Notes: generated from the sequence alone by a model not told the origin. A stretch of DNA of 11,133 bases from DRYS01 sp964491605 (GCA_964491605.1 CAZBGY010000025.1:1-11133), one strand, 5' to 3'. Shown: positions 1 through 5,894, counted from the stretch's first letter. A program made the numbers and translations.

Positions 1-2
1 TG

Positions 3-431
3 GAGATTAAAGCTTTGAGGGAGGATATGAGGGATGGATTCGATTCTATGAGGAGGCATATCGATGCTCTAGGTGCTAGATGGGGTATGATTAGCGAGGA
101 GGCTTTCAGGGAGGGGATTAGAGGCTTGGTTGAGAAGGATCTCGGTTTTAAGATCGAGAAGTGGGTTAGAAGCGATGATAGGGGGATCGTCTACGGTTAT
201 CCAAGCCAGGTAGATATCGATGTAGCCGTACACGATGATAAGGTTATACTGATCGAGGTTAAATCCCATATTAGGAGGGGTGATGTCTACGAGTTTAAGA
301 GGAAATCTGAATTCTACAGTATCGTAGAGGGTAGGAAGCCTGATAGATTGATGATGGTTACACCATACGCTGATGAGGAGGCGAGGAGGATAGCCGAGGA
401 GCTAGGGATAGAGGTATACACGAGTATCTGA
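3..431 (+). CDS. DUF3782-like coiled-coil/PD-(D/E)XK nuclease-family protein, 3' part only
   Basis: The reading frame is already open at base 3, so this is the C-terminal part of a longer protein. The TTG at 15 is internal, not a start. The first residues (EIKALREDMRDGFDSM) are the end of a helical coiled-coil arm. A compact alpha/beta domain follows. It carries a PD-(D/E)XK-type site: VDIDV (Asp codons at 213 and 219), then ILIEVKSH (Glu at 255, Lys at 261). The tail, with VTPYADEEARRIAEELGIEVY, is the closing strand-helix-strand part. Crenarchaeal genomes carry many such proteins (coiled coil plus putative nuclease domain), and their role is not established. The active-site residues look intact, unlike the relative at 5013-5894. 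The nuclease fold is a family-level inference; activity is unproven. No downstream gene is close enough to be clearly in the same operon. Confidence 0.85.
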   Translation, partial: EIKALREDMRDGFDSMRRHIDALGARWGMISEEAFREGIRGLVEKDLGFKIEKWVRSDDRGIVYGYPSQVDIDVAVHDDKVILIEVKSHIRRGDVYEFKRKSEFYSIVEGRKPDRLMMVTPYADEEARRIAEELGIEVYTSI

Positions 432-465
432 GAAGCCGATAACTATGAATCCCGAAGAGGAAAAC

Positions 466-493
466 GTAAATACGGTATATACGGAGTATTTAC
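466..493. repeat. 8-bp perfect inverted repeat around a TATA-like core
   Basis: GTAAATAC (466-473) and GTATTTAC (486-493) are perfect reverse complements separated by 12 bases that contain GGTATATACGG. This could be an operator around a promoter or a small hairpin after the nuclease gene. No convincing start codon lies at the expected distance downstream on the + strand. The rest of 432-619 shows nothing I can assign. Confidence 0.4.
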
Positions 494-679
494 ACCGGAT
501 TCATCCATACGTACATCCTTAGGTTTAATCGATCTCTCCTCACAAGTTTATCGAGAAATTCATTCGATCTGACTAAGCATAAATCCTTCACCCTTATCCT
601 CCTCTAACCCGTATTCTAGGCAGCTTATCCGCCTATACGCATTCAGGCTTACCTTGCCCTACGTATCGGGCGAAGCCTG

Positions 680-880
680 GTGGACATCAAGATCTACATA
701 CGACTATTCAGAACTCTTATATCCCTCCTCGCAACCTCTTACTACGAGGATAGCTTGTCTAGGATCGGTAGTGTTAGGTTGATAGCGTATAAGCGTATCG
801 GTAGGGTGTATAGCCTCGAAGTCCTTAGGAGGATCGTAGAGGAGTCGAGGGATGCCTGTAAGGGTGAGGGTAAGGATTAG
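680..880 (+). CDS. Small helical hypothetical protein (66 aa from GTG; frame open from 620)
   Basis: I do not recognise this family. From GTG 680 the frame encodes 66 residues beginning MDIKIYIRLFRTLISLLATS. It has amphipathic, leucine-rich stretches and a charged tail (LRRIVEESRDACKGEGKD), as expected of a helical protein. The frame is open back to 620 and the extra residues (IQAYLALRIGRSL) also look protein-like. The gene may therefore once have been longer and lost its start to an upstream lesion; a TAG at 617-619 ends the open stretch. Its last 29 bases overlap the start of the frameshifted aspartic-protease-like gene at 852, an arrangement typical of translational coupling. No clear Shine-Dalgarno or TATA box sits at the right place. 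It could be a small real protein or the 3' remnant of one. Confidence 0.45.
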   Translation: MDIKIYIRLFRTLISLLATSYYEDSLSRIGSVRLIAYKRIGRVYSLEVLRRIVEESRDACKGEGKD

Positions 881-1293
881 GAGTTTGAAGGGTTTAAAGG
901 CTGGTAGGGTTATCGAGGCAAACTCTCTTCTGAATACAGGGTATATAAGGCTCCTCACCGGAGATTATAGTACCCATCGGGTTAGCTGAAGATTTAGGGT
1001 TATGGCCTCCTCTGAGTGAAGCCGTAGAATCCACATACGATACTGCAGGCGGTCCGATACGATTCTACGTAGTGAGGAAGGCAGCCGTCCTACAAGTAGT
1101 CGAGGAGGATACCCTCTCCGAGGAGGTTATAGTCGATGTGGTTATATCATCTATGGAGAGAGAAATCCTGCTAAGCGATTTCGTTATAGGCGAACTAGGT
1201 ATAGTGATACTCAACGCATACAAGGGGTATTGGAGATTCGACGGGGATCCACACGGGAGGGTTAGATACAGTAGAAGACCTGAACTCTGGTAG
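852..1293 (+). pseudogene. Retropepsin-like (clan AA aspartic protease fold) gene split by a +1 frameshift
   Basis: The ATG at 852 opens a frame giving MPVRVRVRIRSLKG and then RVIEANSLLNTGY. Around 942-949 (TATATAAGG) the sensible reading moves by one base. The continuation IIVPIGLAEDLGLWPP runs through YDTAGGPIRFYVV, VVEEDTLSEEVIVDVVIS and ILLSDFVIGELGIVILNAY to a TAG at 1291-1293. Put together (about 147 codons) the order matches small retroviral-type aspartic proteases: an early Asp-Thr-Gly-type loop followed by hydrophobic strands, and a late hydrophobic-hydrophobic-Gly segment (FVIGELGIVI). The catalytic Asp position reads Asn (LNTGY), so even the repaired protein may be non-catalytic. 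The unshifted frame stops soon after (TGDYSTHRVS*). Possible causes are true decay, programmed +1 frameshifting or a sequencing indel; there is no homopolymer at the site. The family call is from pattern only. Confidence 0.6.
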
Positions 1294-1308
1294 AAGTATA
1301 GCTTAGCA

Positions 1309-1347
1309 TCTCCCCCAACCTACTAAATCAGTGGGAGAGCCGTTGGG
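1309..1347. repeat. Two overlapping, mutually exclusive short hairpins
   Basis: TCTCCC (1309-1314) pairs with GGGAGA (1333-1338). CCCAAC (1314-1319) pairs with GTTGGG (1342-1347). The arms share base 1314 and the two hairpins interleave, so they compete. They lie just after the retropepsin-like gene and before the promoter at 1389. They may be a terminator-like structure or chance. The rest of 1294-1388 shows nothing else. Confidence 0.25.
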
Positions 1348-1385
1348 ATGGGGGCTAACATATATCCCTGACCTATATGGTAGGC

Positions 1386-1396
1386 AAACTTTATAC
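1386..1396 (+). promoter_or_regulatory. Archaeal promoter (TATA box CTTTATAC) for the ORF at 1429
   Basis: CAAACTTTATACC has an A-rich BRE-like lead and a TATA box at 1389-1396, centred 36 to 37 bases before the ATG at 1429. That predicts transcription starting near 1419 and a leader of about 10 bases. The AAACTTTATA core and the spacing to the start codon are the same as at the vapB promoter at 1919. Confidence 0.6.
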
Positions 1397-1428
1397 CGGT
1401 AGCTTTCCATCCTAGAATTCCTAGGGTT

Positions 1429-1581
1429 ATGAGGAGGATTCTGGTATCTGAAGAGGTTTTGAGGATGTTATCTGAGGGGAGGGCTAGATATGTAGGGGAT
1501 GCGAGGATTAAGCTTGGAAGATGGGTTCTAGGTAGGAAGATAGGTGATTTCCTTAGTTGTAAGAGTGAAGCTGAGAGTTAA
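1429..1581 (+). CDS. Small hypothetical protein, 50 aa
   Basis: I do not recognise this protein. ATG 1429 to TAA 1579-1581 encodes 50 residues starting MRRILVSEEVLRMLSEGRAR and ending in GDFLSCKSEAES. It is basic in the middle (RIKLGRWVLGRKIG), predicted mostly helical, with no signal peptide or membrane segment and a single Cys. The coding case rests on the clear promoter at 1389-1396, at exactly the spacing used by vapB at 1959, and on AGG/ATA-type codon use matching the neighbours. Its size and promoter style resemble an antitoxin or small DNA-binding regulator, but no ribbon-helix-helix or AbrB pattern is visible. It stands alone, with no toxin-like gene directly after it. It could be the 5' remnant of a longer gene. 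Confidence 0.45.
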   Translation: MRRILVSEEVLRMLSEGRARYVGDARIKLGRWVLGRKIGDFLSCKSEAES

Positions 1582-1918
1582 AGTATGTATACGGTTATTG
1601 ATACTCCCTCATCCTAAGGTCGAAGATACTGTAGATAGCGATTTCAAATAGGTTTTTCATCTTTTCTAAATGTAAAACACCTCTCTCTAGCTATGTATTA
1701 GCCTATAGGGCTAAAGCTTCAGATGGGGGCTTCCTCCGTATAGATGATCCTAGGCTCGAAAAGCTTAGATGCAGGGTTGGAAAGCGATGGCGAGCCTAGT
1801 GGGGGGCCAAGGGTAGGTGGGGATGGATGGCGACCTAGGGATTAGCTATAGCGATTCACCTGCAGGCTCACAGGCTTCTATCATGTAGTTGACCTCTATG
1901 GTAAATATTAAGAGTAAA
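1582..1918. other. Gene-poor stretch with a G-rich, hairpin-forming segment
   Basis: There is no ORF with a start codon here. Two things stand out. CTAGGCTCG (1750-1758) and CGAGCCTAG (1791-1799) are perfect 9-bp reverse complements around a 32-base loop, and a G-rich run (GTGGGGGGCC and GGTGGGGATGG, about 1799-1830) follows. In addition, frame 1635-1799 is open without a start and includes YVLAYRAKASDGGFLRIDDP, which reads like protein. The segment is either a structured RNA or a gene remnant. I see no clear C/D-box pair. Confidence 0.35.
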
Positions 1919-1948
1919 CTTTATATGACTACCTATAGGTAGTCATAT
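1919..1948 (+). promoter_or_regulatory. vapB promoter with a perfect 26-bp palindromic operator
   Basis: The TATA box CTTTATAT (1919-1926), preceded by AGTAAA, is centred 36 to 37 bases before the ATG at 1959. Bases 1923-1948 form a perfect palindrome with half-site ATATGACTACCTA and its exact reverse complement. The palindrome fills the space between the TATA box and the predicted start of transcription near 1949, so a bound repressor would block initiation. VapB antitoxins, alone or with VapC, commonly repress their own promoter through such sites. The leader (CGGTGGTTGT) includes a GGTGG that could act as a Shine-Dalgarno. Confidence 0.8.
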
Positions 1949-1958
1949 CGGTGGTTGT

Positions 1959-2189
1959 ATGGGTAGGTATGTAACGGTTTCTGTGAAGATTCCACGTGAG
2001 GTTAAGGAGAAGCTTGAGAAGCTCGGTATTAAGCCTTCAGAGCTTCTGAGGAGGGCTATAGTGGAGGAGTTGAGGAGGAGGGAGGTGGAGGATTTGGAGA
2101 GGGAGTTGAGGAGTGTTAAGGATATCCTCGATAAGATATCCTCGGACTACATCGTAGGATCGATCAGGGAGGATAGGGAGGGTAGATGA
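1959..2189 (+). CDS. vapB: VapB-type antitoxin (ribbon-helix-helix)
   Basis: This 76-residue protein is the antitoxin of a VapBC type II toxin-antitoxin pair: it binds and neutralises the VapC nuclease downstream and represses the operon. The N-terminus RYVTVSVKIPREVKEKLEKL has the short strand and first helix of a ribbon-helix-helix DNA-binding domain (about residues 4-45: YVTVSVKI, then KPSELLRRAIVEELRRR). The charged C-terminal part (about 46-76, DILDKISSDYIVGSIRE) is the likely toxin-binding arm. The ATG at 1959 fits the promoter and keeps YVTVS at residue 4. Its stop overlaps the vapC start by four bases (ATGA, 2186-2189). The protein is clearly similar to the VapB at 6738-6502 (shared YVTVS.KI, EKL, EE.RR, IV.SIRE). 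Confidence 0.9.
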   Translation: MGRYVTVSVKIPREVKEKLEKLGIKPSELLRRAIVEELRRREVEDLERELRSVKDILDKISSDYIVGSIREDREGR

Positions 2190-2590
2190 GGTTTACTTTC
2201 GATTCTTCATCTATATTCGATGCTATAGTTAGGGGTAGGATTAGGATTCTAGTGGGAGGTTATACGCTAGATCTCGCTAGGTATGAGCTTGGAAATATAT
2301 TGTGGAAGAGGAGGATGCTTATAAGGGATTTAGGGGATGATGAGTATAAGCGTCTAGTGGGTATAGTGAAGAGAGTCCTAGGGTTGATGGAGGTTGTCAG
2401 CTTAGATTGCCGTGAAGATGATATCGCAGAGTTAGCTAGGAATCTCGATCTAACTTTCTACGATGCATCCTATGTATTCTTAGCTAAGAGTAGAGGGGTG
2501 CCATTGGTAACCGAGGATAACATCGTTAGGAGTAGGGTTGGGGGCTACCTTGAAGTCCTCGGGGTGGAGGATCTACTATCCAGATCTTAG
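2186..2590 (+). CDS. vapC: VapC-type PIN-domain ribonuclease toxin
   Basis: This 134-residue PIN-domain protein is the toxin of the pair; VapC toxins are Mg2+/Mn2+-dependent RNases that cut tRNA, rRNA or mRNA when freed from VapB. The expected acidic residues are visible: Asp6 (FTFDSSSIF), Glu34 (LARYELGN), Asp93 (FYDASYVFLAK) and Asp111 (LVTEDNIV). The active site therefore looks complete and the length is normal for a PIN toxin. The start ATG at 2186 overlaps the vapB stop (ATGA), so translation is probably coupled and expression depends on the vapB operator. The RNA target cannot be told from sequence. The toxin at 6505-6053 is a diverged relative with the same motifs (FDSS, LARYE.GN, YDASY). 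Confidence 0.92.
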   Translation: MRFTFDSSSIFDAIVRGRIRILVGGYTLDLARYELGNILWKRRMLIRDLGDDEYKRLVGIVKRVLGLMEVVSLDCREDDIAELARNLDLTFYDASYVFLAKSRGVPLVTEDNIVRSRVGGYLEVLGVEDLLSRS

Positions 2591-2620
2591 TCTATTATCC
2601 CTATAAGGTAATCTTGATAA

Positions 2621-2630
2621 GGCTATATTC
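2621..2630 (+). promoter_or_regulatory. TATA box (GGCTATATTC) for the gene at 2655
   Basis: The TATA-like box CTATATTC (2623-2630) is centred 28 to 29 bases before ATG 2655, so the transcript would start a few bases before the ATG, essentially leaderless. No Shine-Dalgarno is present, which agrees. The box and spacing closely match those before the GH3 gene (6895-6902). Confidence 0.55.
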
Positions 2631-2654
2631 GTAGATGCTTACCGTAGATCCCCT

Positions 2655-4562
2655 ATGGTTTTGAGGATTAGCTGGGATACCTACTGGGATAAGGTCTATG
2701 GATGCTGGCTTGGTAAGAATGCCGGCGGTACTCTTGGCAGTCCGCTAGAGAGTCTCTATGGACGGGATGAGATGTTCGATGTATGGTGGTATCCACGTAT
2801 AGTCGAGGGTGGTATACCTAACGATGATCTCGAGATACAGTTGGTATGGCTTCAAGCTTTAAGGGATAGGGGTATAACCCTATCGTCCCGCGATCTAGCT
2901 GAATACTGGCTCGACTGTATACTCTACAACCCTGATGAGTATGGGCTATGTAAGACTAACCTTATGAAGGGTTTGATACCTCCTATATCAGGCTGGTATA
3001 ATAACTGGTTTAAGGATTGTATGGGTAGCCCTATAAGATCTGAGATATGGGCTTGTATAGCTCCGGGGTCACCGGATATAGCCGCTAGATACGCTTACCA
3101 AGATGCTATATGCGATCATGCAGGTGGTGAATCCGTATACGGAGAGGTATTCAACGCCGTAATCGAATCATCCGCTTTCGTATTAAACGATAGGGTTAGA
3201 CTCGTAGAGATAGGATTGAAAGCTATACCCGGCGATTCCATGACCGCTAGAGCTATCAGAACCGCTCTACAAGCCTACATGGATGGATTGGATTGGAGGG
3301 AAGCACGTAGAATCGTTAAGGATGTAGCATACAATCCTGTAGCGCAGTATTCCCCTATAAACCTCGGATTCCAAACCATCGGCTTATTATACGGCGATGA
3401 TTTCGGTGATGCTATATGTAAAGCTGTAAACTGCGGATGGGATACCGATTGCACAGGTGCTACCGTCGGTGCTATATGGGGTATAATGTATGGTCGGATA
3501 GGTCTACCTGAGAAATGGATTAAACCGTTAGGGGATACAGTAGCTGTTAGCGAAGGTATAAGGAATATACGTATACCATCCAATCTAGAGGAGCTTACAG
3601 ATGAAGTATGCAGTATAGGTAGGAAGGTTCTATCATACTTCGAATCATCGATACGGATATCGGATACAGATGATTTCAGAGGTGCTAGCGAGATACTTGA
3701 GTCTAGGGTGGAGCGTATAAAGAGTTTATGGGAGATACCCTACGATAGGGTGGAATTCGATTCTACGAGTATAAAGATCTACGTAACCTATATCGATGGA
3801 CCTGCTATACTACCCGGTAAACCTAATAGGTTCAAAGTATCCATAGAGAATATGCGAGTAGCTCCGATATCGGCTAGGCTAAGAATACACACCCCTAGCG
3901 GGTGGATACTTGATCCTCCAACTCCTCTGCATGTAAGTCTACCAGGTAGGGGGATCTGGGAATACATCTTCTCGGTTAAAGCTTCCTCAGTCTATATAGA
4001 GTATTCGAATAGATGTCTAATCGATATAGTAGTCGAGAATAGACCTAGTGTTTTAACCGTACCAGTAACGTTCGTAGGCGGTTTCGTATGGCTAGTCTCA
4101 GAAGTTTTCCATGAACCTCTATCCATAGACGCATACCTACCACCTGAAGATGATATAAACCTTCAGTATCTAGGTGAGAGGTGGAAGATAGAATATTGGC
4201 CTGAGAATTCCCTCGAAGTAGAACGATTCTTCGAAGGTAGACCTGGGATAATCTACCTAAGACACTTCGTATACTCACCATCAGATCGCAAGGTTAGGAT
4301 AGGTGTACCGAATAATAGCCGTATGAAGTTATGGCTGAACGGAGAGTTCATCCATGAAACTGTTAAACCTGTACCGTTAAGACCAAACTATAGCGGGGAT
4401 GGATCAAACTATACGTACGCTACACTTAGGAAGGGCTGGAATCAAATAGCCGTGAAGCTCCTACGCGGTGATAAACCGTTGGAAGCATATCTCACCATAG
4501 CTGATAGCGAACGATACAGTGGGATACCTAATCTAATTCATTGGAGGCTTCCATGGGAATAG
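2655..4562 (+). CDS. ADP-ribosylglycohydrolase-family protein with C-terminal beta-sandwich domains (putative glycan hydrolase)
   Basis: A 635-residue protein. Residues about 8-305 form an all-helical ADP-ribosylglycohydrolase (DraG/ARH) domain. YWDKVYGCWLGKNAGGTLGSP is the usual first helix region. PNDDLEIQ (Asn56-Asp57-Asp58), Asp154 with HAGGESVYGEVF, and GWDTDCTGATVG (Asp263, Asp265) are the expected binuclear metal ligands. Known family members remove ADP-ribose from proteins or small molecules. Here a beta-rich domain (about 385-470, FKVSIENM...ARLRIHTPSGW, Ig/NEW3-like) and a jelly-roll-like domain (about 485-615, MKLWLNGEFI, LRKGWNQIAVKLL) follow. Such modules are typical of sugar-active enzymes, so I infer a glycoside or glycan substrate rather than ADP-ribosylated protein. 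NDD replaces the common TDD motif. No signal peptide is seen, so it is probably cytoplasmic. It stands alone behind its own TATA box, 64 bases after vapC. Confidence 0.85.
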   Translation: MVLRISWDTYWDKVYGCWLGKNAGGTLGSPLESLYGRDEMFDVWWYPRIVEGGIPNDDLEIQLVWLQALRDRGITLSSRDLAEYWLDCILYNPDEYGLCKTNLMKGLIPPISGWYNNWFKDCMGSPIRSEIWACIAPGSPDIAARYAYQDAICDHAGGESVYGEVFNAVIESSAFVLNDRVRLVEIGLKAIPGDSMTARAIRTALQAYMDGLDWREARRIVKDVAYNPVAQYSPINLGFQTIGLLYGDDFGDAICKAVNCGWDTDCTGATVGAIWGIMYGRIGLPEKWIKPLGDTVAVSEGIRNIRIPSNLEELTDEVCSIGRKVLSYFESSIRISDTDDFRGASEILESRVERIKSLWEIPYDRVEFDSTSIKIYVTYIDGPAILPGKPNRFKVSIENMRVAPISARLRIHTPSGWILDPPTPLHVSLPGRGIWEYIFSVKASSVYIEYSNRCLIDIVVENRPSVLTVPVTFVGGFVWLVSEVFHEPLSIDAYLPPEDDINLQYLGERWKIEYWPENSLEVERFFEGRPGIIYLRHFVYSPSDRKVRIGVPNNSRMKLWLNGEFIHETVKPVPLRPNYSGDGSNYTYATLRKGWNQIAVKLLRGDKPLEAYLTIADSERYSGIPNLIHWRLPWE

Positions 4563-4606
4563 TATCGATCTATAGATGTAGCTAGGCATTCATCGAATAG
4601 CATAGG

Positions 4607-4655
4607 CTATAAAACACATTACGTCGAGGCTAGGAATACAGGTAAGACCTAGCCT
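4607..4655 (+). promoter_or_regulatory. TATA-like box followed by an 8-bp hairpin
   Basis: CTATAAAA (4607-4614) is a good TATA-like box, predicting a start near 4640. AGGCTAGG (4627-4634) and CCTAGCCT (4648-4655) are perfect reverse complements with a 13-base spacer, so the predicted start falls inside the inverted repeat. It lies ahead of the broken reading frame at 4679 and may be its old promoter and operator. Confidence 0.4.
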
Positions 4656-4678
4656 AGATACAGGAGCTTATTCGAGGG

Positions 4679-4970
4679 ATGGTAGGTCTTCGACTATGGA
4701 AAGTAGCTGTAAAGCTGATAGGCACCCTGTAGTACGTGAATATATCTGCGATGCGGGGATGAGGGTTCACCGAAGATTTTCGATGAACTAATCGAGAGGG
4801 ATTGCGTAGAAGTAAAGATTCGCCACCCACCTCTACTTAACTCAAAACCCCTACATACAATCGTCGGGGGAATCGCTCCACTACTCACGATAGATACTTC
4901 AGATCGTATGCAGATGCTTCGCCAGGTATCTCCCGATATCTTTAGGTCGAAGCGGAAACCTTCAAATATA
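4679..4970 (+). pseudogene. Remnant of an unrecognised protein gene, broken by a frameshift
   Basis: ATG 4679 gives MVGLRLWKVAVKLIGTL and then a TAG at 4730. About 10 bases later another frame (open from 4740) carries on with IYLRCGDEGSPKIFDELIER, then VEVKIRHPPLLNSKPLHTIV, GGIAPLLTIDTSDR and LRQVSPDIFRSK. Both pieces look like ordinary protein and use the codons of their neighbours, so I read this as one gene damaged near 4728-4740. The second piece happens to be in frame with the coiled-coil gene at 5013; a naive start at 4908 would wrongly attach its tail to that protein. The 3' limit is uncertain: coding-like sequence fades around 4970. I do not recognise the family. A TATA-like box and hairpin (4607-4655) lie upstream. 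Confidence 0.45.
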
Positions 4971-4975
4971 CAATG

Positions 4976-4983
4976 TTTAAATA
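4976..4983 (+). promoter_or_regulatory. TATA box (TTTAAATA) that supports the start at 5013
   Basis: TTTAAATA within CAATGTTTAAATAATGC is centred about 33 bases before ATG 5013, predicting transcription from about 5006 and a leader of under 10 bases. A promoter here means the upstream in-frame ATG at 4908 cannot be the start for this transcript. Confidence 0.55.
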
Positions 4984-5012
4984 ATGCTTTATCGATTCTT
5001 CTATCATCGTAT

Positions 5013-5894
5013 ATGGGTTCTCTTAAACGTGAGTTTCTAGAACTGCTTGAGAAGGATTTGGAGTTTAGGTATGCCGTAGCAGGCTATCTAGGATTATCTG
5101 AGATTCTGAAGAGACTTGACATAATAGCTGAAGAGCAGAAGAACCTTAGAATGGAGCAGGCTAGTCTGAGGGAGGAGCAGACTAAGATATGGATGGAGAT
5201 TGTAGCTATCAAGGAGGAGCAGAAAAGTCTGAGGGAAGAGCAGACAAAGGTATGGAGCGAGATAGCTTCTCTAAGAGAGGAGCAGGTTAAGCTTAGAATG
5301 GAGCAGACAAAGATATGGATGGAGATAGCTGCTATAAAGGAAGAACAGAAGAACTTGAGGGAGGAGCAGACAAAGATATGGGGTGAGATAGCTAGGATAT
5401 GGGAGGAGATTAAAGCGTTAAGAGAGGAGCAGGTTAAGCTTAGGGAGGATTTCAACAGGATGCTTGTCTTGATCGATAGGATGGATAATAGACTTAGTAG
5501 GGTTGAGAGGACTCTCGAGAAGCTTACGATAGACGTTGAAGATGAAGCTAAATCTTTCCTCAAGCATAGGCTTAGGGAGCTTGGTATAAGCGTAGAGCTA
5601 ACCTCCCTCATACTTCCGGATCTAGAGCTGAATATATACGGTGCTTCAGAAGATGTATGCGTAGTAGGTGAAGCTACGGTTAGAGCTGGGGTCGGTACGC
5701 TGGAGGAGCTTATTGGTAAGTTTGAAAAGCTTAGGAGGGAATACCCAGAGAGGCTTAGGAGGAGGATCATACTCGTAATATATGCATCCCTACCTACAGC
5801 GGAGCTTGTAGAAGAAGCTAGGAGTAGAGGTGTGTGGCTTTTAAAGGCAACCGAGGAATTCCATAGACCTGAGAAACTATTCATCGAAGTATGA
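5013..5894 (+). CDS. DUF3782-like coiled-coil protein with a degenerate PD-(D/E)XK domain
   Basis: This 293-residue protein (from ATG 5013) starts MGSLKREFLELLEKDLEFRY, the usual N-terminal helix pair of this crenarchaeal family. Residues about 37-175 are one long coiled coil rich in E, Q, K and R. It includes four near-identical 21-residue repeats (55-138, unit EQTKIWMEIAAIKEEQKNLRE). A compact domain follows (about 176-293) in the place of a PD-(D/E)XK nuclease: LPDLELNIYG, then DVCVVGEATVRAG, then RIILVIYASLPTAELVEEAR. Asn207 occupies the metal-binding Asp position and Thr222 the Lys of ExK, so catalysis is doubtful; the relative at 3-431 keeps Asp and Lys. The start at 5013 is preferred over 4908 because of the TATA box at 4976 and the family-like N-terminus. 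Function is unknown; a DNA-associated or scaffolding role is a guess. Confidence 0.82.
   Translation: MGSLKREFLELLEKDLEFRYAVAGYLGLSEILKRLDIIAEEQKNLRMEQASLREEQTKIWMEIVAIKEEQKSLREEQTKVWSEIASLREEQVKLRMEQTKIWMEIAAIKEEQKNLREEQTKIWGEIARIWEEIKALREEQVKLREDFNRMLVLIDRMDNRLSRVERTLEKLTIDVEDEAKSFLKHRLRELGISVELTSLILPDLELNIYGASEDVCVVGEATVRAGVGTLEELIGKFEKLRREYPERLRRRIILVIYASLPTAELVEEARSRGVWLLKATEEFHRPEKLFIEV
5175..5426 (+). repeat. Four tandem 63-bp repeats coding for 21-residue (three-heptad) units
   Basis: Residues 55-75, 76-96, 97-117 and 118-138 align without gaps on EQTKIWxEIxxIxEEQxxLRE. At the DNA level the GAGCAGACAAAGATATGG block recurs at the start of each unit with small changes. The unit is exactly three heptads, so repeat gain or loss keeps the coiled-coil phase. 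Repeat two (SLREEQVKLRM) and repeat four (RIWEEIKALRE) differ most. Confidence 0.85.

Noticed and set aside
15..17. TTG as start of the left-edge nuclease
   Set aside because: The frame is open to the window edge, and the residues before it (EIKA) continue the coiled coil.
704..958. 84-codon ORF on the - strand
   Set aside because: It lies antisense to two better supported frames and has no promoter or recognisable pattern.
1741..1850. C/D-box or tRNA gene in the G-rich segment
   Set aside because: No paired C and D boxes and no T-loop or cloverleaf could be found; it is kept only as unexplained structure.
3275..3583. 102-codon ORF on the - strand inside the 2655 gene
   Set aside because: It is a shadow of a well supported enzyme.
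4908..5012. ATG 4908 as start of the coiled-coil protein
   Set aside because: The TATA box at 4976 and the family-like N-terminus at 5013 favour the later start; the extension belongs to a remnant gene.
5084..5884. 266-codon ORF on the - strand
   Set aside because: It is antisense to the repetitive coiled coil; its Ser/Leu-rich low-complexity sequence is a mirror of GAG/AAG/CAG codons, and it has no promoter.
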